IMG/VR virus record: IMGVR_UViG_3300048872_000048
Location: 1 to 21,715 of that record
Direction: 5' to 3' (one strand)
DNA length: 21,715 bases
DNA from: a virus
This document shows, in pieces, positions 1-7,468 of this stretch. Position 1 is the stretch's first letter, and every line of letters starts with the position of its first letter. A program made the position numbers and the translations under genes. The notes below the pieces were generated by a model. That model saw only the letters and a program-made list of their open reading frames with translations. It ran no database searches and was not told the DNA's origin.

Positions 1-1839
1 CGCCTCGGCTAGATCATTATACGTTGCGCTGGCAATAGATGCTCCGCTTGCCGCCGTGTCGAATAACTTCTTCAACCCGCCAGTCGTCGCATCTAGATTA
101 AACTCGGGAGGCTTTGCCGCAGCATTCAAGGCGGTCTGGAATCTATAAGCAGCGACGGCTCCCGTGTCCATACCGGCTGCTAGTCTAGCGATGGCAACTT
201 CACCCGCGCCCGCCGCTTGTACCATATCGAGAATTGCTTGCGTTGAAAGTCCGTTCGCGTCTCTATAAACAACAAGCGCATCTATCAACTTATTAGTTGC
301 CGCTTCTTGTTTGCCACGCTCAGCAGTCGATTCCGCGATGGCCTTAGCCTCCGAGTCGATGAACCCCCTAAGCTCCCCTAATTCAACTCCGAACTCGCGA
401 GCGACTACTCTCTCTTGCTCCCTAACGTCCGTACTCGACTGCTCGGCAAGCATTAGCACACGCTGATGCTCGCTTAAACGAGCCTGAGATTCGCCAAGGT
501 CAGTGATCGTTTCGTTAAGCTTCTTAAATCCCACATCGTAGGACGTGATTAAAGAGGAGAGGTCTATCTGTAGTAGGCTCCTGTAACGCTCAACTTGGTT
601 ACCTAGTACCTCATTGGTTCCACTAGCAGCGGCGGATAGATGCTCAAACGCGGCGGCTAGTAATAGGTCATTCTTGACAAGCTCATCCGTGACATCGCCA
701 GCATCTTTGCCTTTATGAAAAAAGCTGATAAGGGCACTGACCGCCAAGCCTATCGCTATGATAAACGCGAACTGCCCAAGAGTGGCAGTGTTCATCAAGG
801 TACTGAGCACCCCGAGCGAACGCGCCGCTCCTACGTGAGCGCCGGACAGCTTTGCAGCCGCGATAGAACCGCGAATATACGAAGCCGCACTCAGGTCGCT
901 AGCCACAGCCGCCTCGGTATTTCCGATCGCATCTTGCTGTAATGCAAATTTCTCTATCGCTAGCTGAGCGGTAAGCTTCTGAGTTTCCGCACTCAGTAAA
1001 GCCTTCTCATTTATAAGTCCTGGCAGAGCAGCCTCAACGTTAGCCAACTCTAGCTTCATAGCCTGTAACGCAGCTAACTCTTGACTCTGTATAGGGCCGC
1101 TTCGCCCAAGTGAAGCTTCGTAGACTTCTATTTGACTTGTTAGTGCGATGATCTGCGCGCGCGTCTCAACTATCTCAGTATTCCACGTGGCTATAACCGC
1201 GCGATTCTCCAACACGGCAGCCTTAAGAACGTCTACTCCCGTACTCGCCTGAACGGCAGAACGTGATAGGTTCTCTACGGCTATAGAGGCGGGAGCAAAC
1301 GAAGAGCTAACGGCTCCGCTAGTTTCCGCTGCTTGAACGCTTATTGAGCCAATCGCCTCAACCGTCGCTTGGCTCGATACGATCACTTTCTCAAGGGAGC
1401 CTTGTACCAGGTCGGTGCTAGCCTCGATAGAGCCAGCGATTGAAGAGCCTAGCGCGTTAAACCCAGAAGCCGTTGTTTCGACTATCGCCTGCGCGGTAGT
1501 CTGTATACCTTCCAACGAAGCTCGGACACCTAATGACCCGCGCTCCATCGAGGTCGTCATTTCCTCAGTGAGCGACTCGAATCCTGCGGCTATTACGGTC
1601 TCAAGCCTACCGACCGCTTGCTCTATTCCGGCTAGTGACTCTCGGATGAGCACCGCTTGGGATTCAATAGCTCTTCCGATTAAATTAAACCCCTCAGCGG
1701 CCTCGCTAGTCGTAGCATTCATCTGCCGGGTAGTCTGAGCAACGATCTCCTCAGCCTGCTTAGACTTCGCCTGTAAATCAGACAAGTCCGCGACGAACAG
1801 GGTACGCATTTCAGCGATATCAGTCAGACCTTCTGGCAT
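1..1839 (-). CDS. Tail tape-measure protein, N-terminal 613 residues (gene runs off the window)
   Basis: The frame is open from an ATG at 1839 down to base 1 with no stop, so the C-terminus is missing. The product would set tail length and be ejected through the tail tube. The first ~350 residues are Ala/Ser/Thr/Glu-rich helical sequence with repeated stretches such as IAAGFESLTEEM, ASLEGIQTTAQAIVE and GSIEASTDLVQGSLEK, then a hydrophobic segment (FAFIIAIGLAVSALISFF, about residues 355-374) followed by more helix. Long helical protein plus a central membrane segment, directly downstream of a frameshifting chaperone pair, is the standard tape-measure context. No strong ribosome site is seen before the ATG; the gene starts 60 bases after the chaperone stop, across palindrome copy 1. 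Identification rests on context and composition rather than a catalytic motif. Confidence 0.85.
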   Translation of the reverse strand, partial: MPEGLTDIAEMRTLFVADLSDLQAKSKQAEEIVAQTTRQMNATTSEAAEGFNLIGRAIESQAVLIRESLAGIEQAVGRLETVIAAGFESLTEEMTTSMERGSLGVRASLEGIQTTAQAIVETTASGFNALGSSIAGSIEASTDLVQGSLEKVIVSSQATVEAIGSISVQAAETSGAVSSSFAPASIAVENLSRSAVQASTGVDVLKAAVLENRAVIATWNTEIVETRAQIIALTSQIEVYEASLGRSGPIQSQELAALQAMKLELANVEAALPGLINEKALLSAETQKLTAQLAIEKFALQQDAIGNTEAAVASDLSAASYIRGSIAAAKLSGAHVGAARSLGVLSTLMNTATLGQFAFIIAIGLAVSALISFFHKGKDAGDVTDELVKNDLLLAAAFEHLSAAASGTNEVLGNQVERYRSLLQIDLSSLITSYDVGFKKLNETITDLGESQARLSEHQRVLMLAEQSSTDVREQERVVAREFGVELGELRGFIDSEAKAIAESTAERGKQEAATNKLIDALVVYRDANGLSTQAILDMVQAAGAGEVAIARLAAGMDTGAVAAYRFQTALNAAAKPPEFNLDATTGGLKKLFDTAASGASIASATYNDLAEA

Positions 1840-1884
1840 AATCCTCAACCAAAAAGGCGAAGCGAACACTTTCCGCTTCGCCTC

Positions 1885-1900
1885 GTCACGGCAACGTGAC
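1885..1900. repeat. Intergenic palindrome, copy 1 (GCAA centre on plus)
   Basis: GTCACGGCAACGTGAC. Six-base arms around GCAA. Its last base is the G of the TAG stop of the frameshift extension on the minus strand, so it follows the chaperone stop directly and precedes the tape-measure gene. Confidence 0.95.
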
Positions 1901-2133
1901 TATTTCTTATTCCGCTCCCGCCTTGCGCGTTGCTCTTCACCACGAGCTTTGCCTTTTAGGAAGGTGATAGCGCGCTGCTTCCACATCAGAGAGCACTCTT
2001 CTTCTATCTGCTTTTCGGATAGATGAAACTCGTAGGCGATCTGCATCTCGCCAAGCCAGTGCGGGCCAGTACCGACCGGGTTCAGCCCCGGCGCTTGGAT
2101 CATCCGTGAGATCCATTGCTCCTCTTCCCTACT
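1900..2133 (-). CDS. Tail assembly chaperone, -1 frame extension (T part of G-T fusion)
   Basis: This reading frame has no good start of its own and is reached by a -1 slip from the upstream chaperone at 2133-2140. Read that way, residue 225 of the upstream protein is followed by SREEEQWISRM and 77 residues in all, giving a 302-residue fusion. The extension ends in a strongly basic tail (KARGEEQRARRERNKK). In lambda and most siphophages the G-T fusion is made at low ratio to G and both chaperone the tape-measure protein during tail assembly. The frame relation (minus one), the position just before the tape-measure gene and the relative lengths all fit. The same frame stays open to 2244 but that part is in shadow of the upstream gene. 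Confidence 0.85.
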   Translation of the reverse strand, partial: SREEEQWISRMIQAPGLNPVGTGPHWLGEMQIAYEFHLSEKQIEEECSLMWKQRAITFLKGKARGEEQRARRERNKK

Positions 2134-2807
2134 TTTTTTTGATCGCTTATTACCTCCAGAAGGTAGGTGTAGAGCAGACCAGCGAACGAACTCGGCGGCT
2201 CGTCGTTTGTAGCCACACTGAAGTCTAGTTTCGGCCCGTGCCACGCTATCGAGTGATCGTCAATTACTTTGACAAAGAACTCATTGCGTAGAATCTCGTA
2301 GAAACTCGGAAGGGCTAACAGTCGATCTATCTCATCGCCAATCTTCTTGTAATCGGCCTTCCACTGATCCTGCATCGTCTTAATCTGAGTCTCAAGCTTC
2401 GTCCTTGCCTCTTCCGCCTTATCCTCTGCCGTCTTGTAACCCTCTACTACGTTCGCGTCTGAATCGTCAGTGAAATCCGACTCTCTGATCTCTCCGAGTT
2501 TCTTCTGTAGCCTGTCTAACTCTCGCGGCGGCTTGCACCGCGAAAGCTGTTGCTGTTGAAACTCCACATCTGCGGCAGCCCGCTGCTGCTCACTCACCTT
2601 CTTATTGATCAACCGAAGGTCTGCCGACTTCAACGCTTGAATCCGAATATCAAGCCTCACCTTTCGAGTCGGCTGAGACTTGTCGGGCGTCCACCATCGC
2701 TGCTCGATCTCGCCCGCGTAGTCATCCAGACTGTAAGCGTCCGCACTGAACATCAATCCGCCGTTGACCGGCTGCTTTTCTAATTGCTCGTCTACTTCAT
2801 CGGACAT
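2100..2807 (-). CDS. Tail assembly chaperone, 0 frame (G-like)
   Basis: The 235-residue product is acidic at the N-terminus and has a long helical, probably coiled-coil middle (about residues 65-165, rich in Q, E, K). It is longer than lambda G (140 aa), as in many environmental phages. Translation starts at an ATG preceded by AAGGAG nine bases upstream. The last ten residues after the lysine pair (VGKRSNGSHG) are replaced by the extension when ribosomes slip at the run of eight A. The role, tape-measure chaperone, is inferred from gene order and the frameshift; the sequence itself shows no recognised domain. Confidence 0.85.
   Translation of the reverse strand: MSDEVDEQLEKQPVNGGLMFSADAYSLDDYAGEIEQRWWTPDKSQPTRKVRLDIRIQALKSADLRLINKKVSEQQRAAADVEFQQQQLSRCKPPRELDRLQKKLGEIRESDFTDDSDANVVEGYKTAEDKAEEARTKLETQIKTMQDQWKADYKKIGDEIDRLLALPSFYEILRNEFFVKVIDDHSIAWHGPKLDFSVATNDEPPSSFAGLLYTYLLEVISDQKKVGKRSNGSHG
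2133..2140 (-). promoter_or_regulatory. Programmed -1 ribosomal frameshift site
   Basis: On the minus-strand mRNA the 0-frame codons are CAA AAA AAA GTA, giving the slippery heptamer A AAA AAA followed by G. After a -1 slip reading continues AGT AGG GAA. A Shine-Dalgarno-like GGAGGT (plus 2152-2157) lies 11 bases upstream, the same arrangement as the internal SD that stimulates frameshifting in E. coli dnaX. Downstream structure was not modelled. Confidence 0.85.
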
Positions 2808-2824
2808 AACGTTTCTCCTTGCTC

Positions 2825-2840
2825 GTCACGTTGCCGTGAC
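2825..2840. repeat. Intergenic palindrome, copy 2 (TTGC centre on plus)
   Basis: GTCACGTTGCCGTGAC, lying between a terminator-like hairpin and the ribosome binding site of the chaperone gene. On the transcribed minus strand the loop reads GCAA. It is one of only two copies not close to a stop codon. Confidence 0.95.
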
Positions 2841-2850
2841 TTTTCTATAG

Positions 2851-2878
2851 TGACAAAAGGGCGGGCTCACACCCGCCC
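2851..2878 (-). terminator. Probable intrinsic terminator before the tail chaperone genes
   Basis: On the minus strand a perfect seven-base GC stem (GGGCGGG at 2859-2865 pairing with CCCGCCC at 2872-2878, six-base loop) is followed by TTTTG. It sits downstream of the 95-residue ORF and upstream of the chaperone gene, so it would end or dampen transcription before the tail chaperone and tape-measure genes unless read through. Confidence 0.65.
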
Positions 2879-2917
2879 CAAAAGAAGGACTGCCCCTTTT
2901 GCCTCGGATAAGGCCAG

Positions 2918-3205
2918 TTACTTGACGGGCTCTTTCCTGAACTCCGTCTTATGAAAAGCGAGAGCTTCTTTGATCAGCGCCATCGAAGGCGCTACCGTCT
3001 CCGGTTCGCTCCCGCCACTCGTGTACCACGCTTCTACTTCCGCCTCCGTCTTCCCTTCAAAGAAGGACATCGGGCGGTTGAAGATGGTGCCGTCTTCGTA
3101 CTTCCGTTTGTTCGGAAATTCTTCTTTCGGCTTCGCCGCGACGGGCGGAACTAACGGAGTCGTAGGCTTTACATCTGCGGTTTTATCTAGTGAATTCGCA
3201 CTCAT
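2918..3205 (-). CDS. Hypothetical protein in the tail gene cluster (95 aa)
   Basis: A small charged protein with a Pro/Lys-rich first 35 residues and a more folded-looking C-terminal half (FFEGKTEAEVEAWYTSG, then helix). An AGGAG site lies eight bases before the ATG, so the start is good. It is placed between the tail tube and the chaperones, where small tail or regulatory proteins are common. No family is recognised. Before the TnpB element arrived, this gene would have started about 75 bases after the tail tube stop. Confidence 0.75.
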   Translation of the reverse strand: MSANSLDKTADVKPTTPLVPPVAAKPKEEFPNKRKYEDGTIFNRPMSFFEGKTEAEVEAWYTSGGSEPETVAPSMALIKEALAFHKTEFRKEPVK

Positions 3206-3280
3206 AATCCCTCTCCTGAATGCCGTTTAATCGCGCCAGGAAGCGATATACGGCGTTTTGCCGTCCGAGACGTAGATTAC

Positions 3281-4524
3281 CCTCAAAAGGCTTTCTTGAA
3301 GGGAGAACGATTGGAATCGCATCGCTGGAAAAGCGATTAAGCCTGTAGTATAAAAGCCACTTATGCTACAATGAGGATTGTGAAGGCATACAAGTTTAAG
3401 ATGAAACCAAGCAAGCGATTCGAGCAATCTCTGTCGGATTCTCTTGATGTATGCCGAGAACTTTACAATGCGGCGCTCCAAGAAAGACGCGATGCTTATA
3501 AGACCCAAGGCAAGTCGATAAACTATCACGATCAGCGTGCGCAGTTGCCTGAGATTAAAGAGTTGCGCGCAGACGTTGCCGCTTTGTATTCGCAGATTAC
3601 TCAAGACGTACTGCGCCGTGTAAGCCGAACCTATGACGCTTTCTTTCAGCGGTGCTTGAAAGGGCAAAAGCCCGGCTTCCCGCGATTCAAAGCCAAACAT
3701 CGCTACAACAGTTTCACCTATCCGCAGTCTGGTTTCAGGCTCGACGGTAACAAGTTGACGCTGAGCAAAATAGGCAGTTGCCGCCTGCGCCTCAGTCGGG
3801 AAATCGAAGGCCGTATCAAAACCTGCACCCTTAAGCGACAAGCGGACGGATGGTTTGTTATCTTCGCCGTTGAGGAAACCCAAAGCCGGTTCATCCCTAG
3901 GACCGGCGACTCCGTAGGTATCGATGTCGGGATTGAGAACTTCGCAACGTTGAGCACGGGCGAACAGATTGAGAATCCAAAGTACCTGCGGAAGTCTGAG
4001 CACCTCTTGAAGACTGCACAACGTAAAGCGAGTAAGAAAAAGCTGCGCGGCTCTAACCGCCGCAAGGCCGTGGTGATTCTTGCGCGCAAGCACCTGAAGA
4101 TCGCGAATCAGCGTAAGGACTTCTTTCACAAACTCAGTCTTCAACTGGTCCGTGAGTTTGATGAAATCGCCGTTGAAGACCTGAACATCGCAGGACTTCT
4201 CAAGAATCATCACCTTGCAAAGTCTATCAGTGACGCCGCGTGGAATACTTTTCTTTCGACCCTCACCGCCAAGGCTGAAAGTGCCGGACGAAGAGTGTGG
4301 AAAGTACCCGCCGCGTTCACTTCTCAGGATTGCTCCGCGTGTGGAATGAGAGTAAAGAAGTCTCTCGCTACCCGCGAGCATCGCTGTATCGGTTGTGGCC
4401 TTGTTCTTCATCGCGATCATAACGCCGCAATCAACATTTTGGCTCGGGCAGAGCCTTTGGTTAGGGTCAACGCCGTGGCCCGCTGATCCAAGAATCCGAT
4501 TCCCTTTAGGGAGCGGGGTGTCAA
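3281..4524 (+). mobile_element. IS200/IS605-family (IS608-like) TnpB-only element
   Basis: The proposed left end follows TTAC (3277-3280) and the right end finishes in TCAA (4521-4524), the tetranucleotides known as flank target and right cleavage site of IS608. Near the left end AATCGC (3315-3320) can pair with GCGATT (3333-3338). At the right end GAAT precedes an imperfect hairpin around CTTTAGGG, as in IS608. There is no target duplication, as expected for single-strand transposition, and no tnpA, so it would depend on a transposase in trans. Removing 3281-4524 restores a TAG stop for the tail tube gene, which supports these boundaries. Confidence 0.75.
3371..4486 (+). CDS. tnpB: TnpB RNA-guided nuclease
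   Basis: The 371-residue protein is full length for TnpB, the RNA-guided DNA endonuclease ancestral to Cas12. The N-terminal helix-turn-helix and wedge region is typical (AYKFKMKP, CRELYNAAL, FPRFKAKHRYNSFTYPQSGF). The RuvC residues are all present: D185 in GIDVGI, E269 in VEDLNI and D349 in HRDHNAAINI. A zinc ribbon lies between the last two (C321, C324, C339, C342). Nothing suggests decay. The ATG follows a TATAAA-like box by about 15 bases with no clear ribosome site. It is encoded against the phage structural genes. Its guide RNA would cover the 3' end of this gene and the element's right end. Confidence 0.95.
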   Translation: MRIVKAYKFKMKPSKRFEQSLSDSLDVCRELYNAALQERRDAYKTQGKSINYHDQRAQLPEIKELRADVAALYSQITQDVLRRVSRTYDAFFQRCLKGQKPGFPRFKAKHRYNSFTYPQSGFRLDGNKLTLSKIGSCRLRLSREIEGRIKTCTLKRQADGWFVIFAVEETQSRFIPRTGDSVGIDVGIENFATLSTGEQIENPKYLRKSEHLLKTAQRKASKKKLRGSNRRKAVVILARKHLKIANQRKDFFHKLSLQLVREFDEIAVEDLNIAGLLKNHHLAKSISDAAWNTFLSTLTAKAESAGRRVWKVPAAFTSQDCSACGMRVKKSLATREHRCIGCGLVLHRDHNAAINILARAEPLVRVNAVAR

Positions 4525-4545
4525 TAGGAAGCCGTCTCGTTTATC
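4400..4545 (+). ncRNA. Probable omega-RNA (reRNA) of the TnpB element
   Basis: In TnpB systems the guide RNA scaffold overlaps the tnpB 3' end and the right-end hairpin, and the guide is the flanking sequence after the element. Here the scaffold would end at TCAA (4524) and the guide would begin TAGGAAGCCGTCTCG, the last codons of the tail tube gene. The 5' limit is a guess; only the right-end hairpin and boundary are visible in the sequence. Confidence 0.5.
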
Positions 4546-5819
4546 AACGTGATACGGTAGCCGTCCAACGTGGATGTTTTCATCAGGAACAGAGGAATGT
4601 CTATTACATCAATCTCCTCCTGCCCTACTGACACCTTCGGGAATTCCTTCGTGGCTACCGCCATATCAACCTGAATGAGATAGTTGACCGGCGCTACCCC
4701 CGGAACCGTAGTCGCTACTACGGCGGTGCCGCCCGTGAGTCCCACCGAACTGGCGACCATCACTGCTACGTTTCCGAGTATGCCGGGGAATGTGATCGTG
4801 TACACACCGCCAGCCAGCGTGACGGTGACGAGATTCGCCCCGCGATAGACCAGTCCATTGATCTGAGCTTGCAATGCGGCGGCTGTGATATTCCACGCGA
4901 GCCCGACCAGCGTCTTTCCCCCGAACATCGGGAATGTCAGAGTCCAAGTGCCCGCCGTCGCGGTCATTGTCACAGTCTGAACCTCGGCAGTGCCCGCCGC
5001 TATCTCGTCACCAAATACTGACCATCGAACGTAGGCTATCGTGTTGTTCAGCGCGCGGGCGAGCCACGCCCAACCCGTAGCATCCGCCCCAAGCTGGATC
5101 ATTCCATCGGCAGCACTCGGCTTCTTCCGGGTCACCCCGTCGTAAGCTCCAGCAAGTGACGGGTTCATCGCGTGTATCGAGCCCCAACGACCGCCCACGC
5201 TCAGATCGAACACGAATCCACGAAGCTGGAAAGCGGCGGTGTCAAGATTAGCGAGAGAGGTGTCGATGTACAACGCGCACTTCAGCGGGTCTGGCGTCTT
5301 CTGGGCGACCAGCGTAGGCGTAGCTAATGACATACCGGATGTAAGCAGGTTCGAGATAATCATCTGCCCCCGGCTCTTACCGTCTACAGCCGTATCGTTC
5401 ATCGTCGCGTGTAGATGAAGGTCAGACAGATAGCAATCTATCGCCCGCTGGAAGCTCACAGAGTCCCCGAAGTCATTGGTAAAGAATCTCGGCAGCGCAG
5501 TGCTCACCGTGTACACCCTCTGCTTGCCCGTCACCCCAACAGTGGTAGGCGTTACCGTTCCGAGAAACGCCTCAAGTAAGTACCCGAGTTCAACGAAGTT
5601 CATCGACCCGCTTGTCACCGCAAGCTCGGACTCGATTATGCCGTGCTGAACCGCAGTCGGATGCTCTTCGCCCGTGGTCCCTATCGGCTTAACAGTCCCC
5701 ATCGCTGTCGGGATAATCGATACGCTCGGAAACTGTTGATCCGCTGGAGCGCCGAAGCCGAGCCCGTTCGGCTGAAAGCCAAAGAAACTCCTGTCGTTAA
5801 TTCTTGGTTGATCCGCCAT
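4521..5819 (-). CDS. Major tail tube protein with an inserted surface domain
   Basis: The 432-residue product is read as the tail tube subunit from its position between the tail terminator candidate and the chaperones. Residues 1-275 and 376-432 look like one tube protein; between them, about 279-375, sits a beta-rich Val/Thr/Gly module (EVQTVTMTATAGTWTLTF, then FPGILGNVAVMV, then GLTGGTAVVATTVPG). The same module occurs in the decoration protein at 9015-9539. Such modules commonly decorate phage tubes and capsids. An AAGGAG site precedes the ATG. The stop is unusual: the final Tyr and TGA come partly from the TnpB element, whose last bases are read as TGA. Without the element the gene would end ETAS then TAG, one residue shorter, so the insertion should be harmless. 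Confidence 0.8.
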   Translation of the reverse strand: MADQPRINDRSFFGFQPNGLGFGAPADQQFPSVSIIPTAMGTVKPIGTTGEEHPTAVQHGIIESELAVTSGSMNFVELGYLLEAFLGTVTPTTVGVTGKQRVYTVSTALPRFFTNDFGDSVSFQRAIDCYLSDLHLHATMNDTAVDGKSRGQMIISNLLTSGMSLATPTLVAQKTPDPLKCALYIDTSLANLDTAAFQLRGFVFDLSVGGRWGSIHAMNPSLAGAYDGVTRKKPSAADGMIQLGADATGWAWLARALNNTIAYVRWSVFGDEIAAGTAEVQTVTMTATAGTWTLTFPMFGGKTLVGLAWNITAAALQAQINGLVYRGANLVTVTLAGGVYTITFPGILGNVAVMVASSVGLTGGTAVVATTVPGVAPVNYLIQVDMAVATKEFPKVSVGQEEIDVIDIPLFLMKTSTLDGYRITLINETASY

Positions 5820-5837
5820 TGTGATTTTTCTCCTTAG

Positions 5838-6302
5838 CTACGAAGCCGACAACCGAGCGCGTATGCGCACTAAAATACCTAGATGCCTGAACGTCAATCC
5901 GCCCTCTCCCGGAGGAGCCTCTTTGACACTTCTCAAAAAAGTGCAGGAGTTGATATAGCCCCCGCCCGGAACTGGCCCGAAGAACCCGTGCAGCAATTGA
6001 AAGAGCCGTGCTGAAATTGGAACCAACGGGAGGAACGATCTACCCTGCGCGATCCCGAACACTCGAAAATCCCCCGGCGTCCATACGATAGTATCGCCGT
6101 TCCCTAGCACCGCCCGTCCAAACGAGTCAGCGTTGAACATTACACAGTTGTAGAGCGCCGCTCTCTCCGCCTCACTGTCCGCTTGCGGTAGATCGCTGTC
6201 GTAAATCCTACCGTGAACCAGCGCGTCTAACGTCGGGTCGTTCTTCAACCGCTGTGTCAAAAAGCTCGCTACTACCTGAGTGTAGTCAACCGCGTCTGGC
6301 AT
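5838..6302 (-). CDS. Probable tail terminator / tail completion protein
   Basis: This 154-residue protein follows the gp10-like gene and precedes the tail tube gene, the usual place of the tail terminator that caps the tube and joins it to the head. The N-terminus (VDYTQVVASFLTQRLKNDPTLDALV) is helical and resembles the first helix of minor tail proteins of this class; the rest is alpha/beta with VPGGGYINSCTFLRSVKE. No motif proves the role. Its ATG is 13 bases after palindrome copy 3, and the preceding bases show no strong ribosome site. Confidence 0.6.
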   Translation of the reverse strand: MPDAVDYTQVVASFLTQRLKNDPTLDALVHGRIYDSDLPQADSEAERAALYNCVMFNADSFGRAVLGNGDTIVWTPGDFRVFGIAQGRSFLPLVPISARLFQLLHGFFGPVPGGGYINSCTFLRSVKEAPPGEGGLTFRHLGILVRIRARLSAS

Positions 6303-6315
6303 TCTGCATTACCAA

Positions 6316-6331
6316 GTCACGTTGCCGTGAC
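6316..6331. repeat. Intergenic palindrome, copy 3 (TTGC centre on plus)
   Basis: GTCACGTTGCCGTGAC, four bases after the TAG stop of the gp10-like gene and 13 bases before the next ATG. On the transcribed strand the loop is GCAA. Confidence 0.95.
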
Positions 6332-6335
6332 TTTC

Positions 6336-6716
6336 CTAAAACACTTTCTTCAAGTCTCCCGACAAGTCCGCTTGCACATCGGCTACCGTCTGCGAGAAGT
6401 AAGGCTGCGCCGGAATCCAATTGCCATTCGCCGCGTGATGACCGCCGTTGACCCATCGAGCGTAAGCCTTACCGCTGCTCTCATTCCCGAAACTATTCAT
6501 CGAGAATCCAACGCCTAAGCCGCCTAGTGCACCGACCGTGCTTAAGCTTTCCGCTCTTGTCGATCCCTTCAACGCTCCGGTATCTACTGGCACTCTCGCT
6601 TGTAACAATTGCTCCGCTTGCACTCTCGCCTTTTCGTAGGCTTGACGCACTTTTTCCGTCGCCGCTTTGATAACGGAGTCAATGTTGTTCTTTGTAATCT
6701 CAGTTCGACCTATCAC
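6336..6716 (-). CDS. HK97 gp10-like head-tail/tail completion protein
   Basis: The 126-residue product shows the hallmark of the HK97 gp10 family: an N-terminal helix followed by ARVPVDTGALKGS (about residues 39-51), a middle YARWVNGGHH and a C-terminal PAQPYFSQTV. Proteins of this family complete the neck or tail tip during assembly. It starts at a GTG that overlaps the previous stop by one base (TAGTG), so translation is probably coupled. It lies in the expected position between head closure and tail terminator. Confidence 0.9.
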   Translation of the reverse strand: MIGRTEITKNNIDSVIKAATEKVRQAYEKARVQAEQLLQARVPVDTGALKGSTRAESLSTVGALGGLGVGFSMNSFGNESSGKAYARWVNGGHHAANGNWIPAQPYFSQTVADVQADLSGDLKKVF

Positions 6717-7450
6717 TAAGCCCGCCTAAACGCGAAGAATAGCGTCACGAGAGTAAGCAGTAATCCAAACGCTCCAATAACGTAACCCCACGCCTGATGT
6801 CCGCCTTCGCCTTTACCTTCAATCCGTGTTAGCCGCTCCTTAATGTCATCGAATTTATCATCAACGGCCTTATTCCCAGTTTGAATCAAAAGCCCCATCT
6901 GATCTATCTGTTTAACCGTTGACGCCTCGCTCTTCGCAATCGCAAGCGCCGATGATCTATTCTGTTCAGCCACGGCCTCTTTCGCGGCTTGAAGAGCCGC
7001 ATCAACGGCCACCTTGCTATCTCGCGAAGTCTGATCTGTGCGAACATCACGCTCGATGAACTGCTTCTGAATGCTCTCGAATTTTTCGTTATGAACCCCT
7101 CTTAGAGATTCAATCTTTTCATCCATCCGCGCTGGAAACTTGTCAGCGGTTGCCTGAAGTAGCTCAATGGCCTGATCGTTTCCGTTAAGCCGGGTTTCGA
7201 TAACGGTTCGGACTAACTCCCGCTCGCTCTCGGCGCATTCAATCTTGCTCTCAAGTAACTCTTTTAGAGTTCCAATCTGCTTATCAATATCGGTCGGCAC
7301 TCGAACTAAATCCTCGTGCGCTACCGTTACTGATTTTTCCAGCGCCTTAATATGGCTTTCTAGCAACTCCTTCAGCGCAGCCGTCTCGCGCCAAAGCTGC
7401 TGAGTAGTCAGGCTGCTAGGGTCGCTTAACGCTCGGGCCTGTTCATCCAT
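6716..7450 (-). CDS. Coiled-coil protein with a C-terminal membrane anchor
   Basis: The protein is almost entirely charged helix predicted to form long coiled coils (ALKELLESHI, FPARMDEKIESLRGVHNEKFESIQKQ, AVDAALQAAKEAVAEQN), ending in one membrane segment (WGYVIGAFGLLLTLVTLFF) and a short basic tail (FRR). Related proteins are common in phages of many bacteria and are sometimes labelled holin-like, but no activity is established from sequence. Finding it inside the head-tail connector genes is notable. A GTG at 7468, directly after the previous stop, would add six residues; the ATG at 7450 is preferred because neither site has a clear ribosome binding site. A role in lysis, attachment to the membrane or infection is possible. 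Confidence 0.8.
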   Translation of the reverse strand: MDEQARALSDPSSLTTQQLWRETAALKELLESHIKALEKSVTVAHEDLVRVPTDIDKQIGTLKELLESKIECAESERELVRTVIETRLNGNDQAIELLQATADKFPARMDEKIESLRGVHNEKFESIQKQFIERDVRTDQTSRDSKVAVDAALQAAKEAVAEQNRSSALAIAKSEASTVKQIDQMGLLIQTGNKAVDDKFDDIKERLTRIEGKGEGGHQAWGYVIGAFGLLLTLVTLFFAFRRA

Positions 7451-7468
7451 AACGATCACTCTGCGCAC

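Noticed and set aside
1415-1738. Plus-strand 107-codon frame in the tape-measure region
   Set aside because: It is the complement of repetitive Ala/Ser/Thr codons in the open 613-codon tape-measure frame.
3230-3285. Peptide-like tail VIYVSDGKTPYIASWRD before the TnpB element, as a lost C-terminus of the tail tube protein
   Set aside because: After excising the element the tail tube frame hits TAG before this stretch, and the frame carrying it has no usable start.
3227-4420. Minus-strand open frame of 397 codons through the TnpB gene
   Set aside because: It is the antisense of TnpB, which has intact catalytic residues and zinc ribbon on the plus strand; the minus translation has no recognisable pattern.
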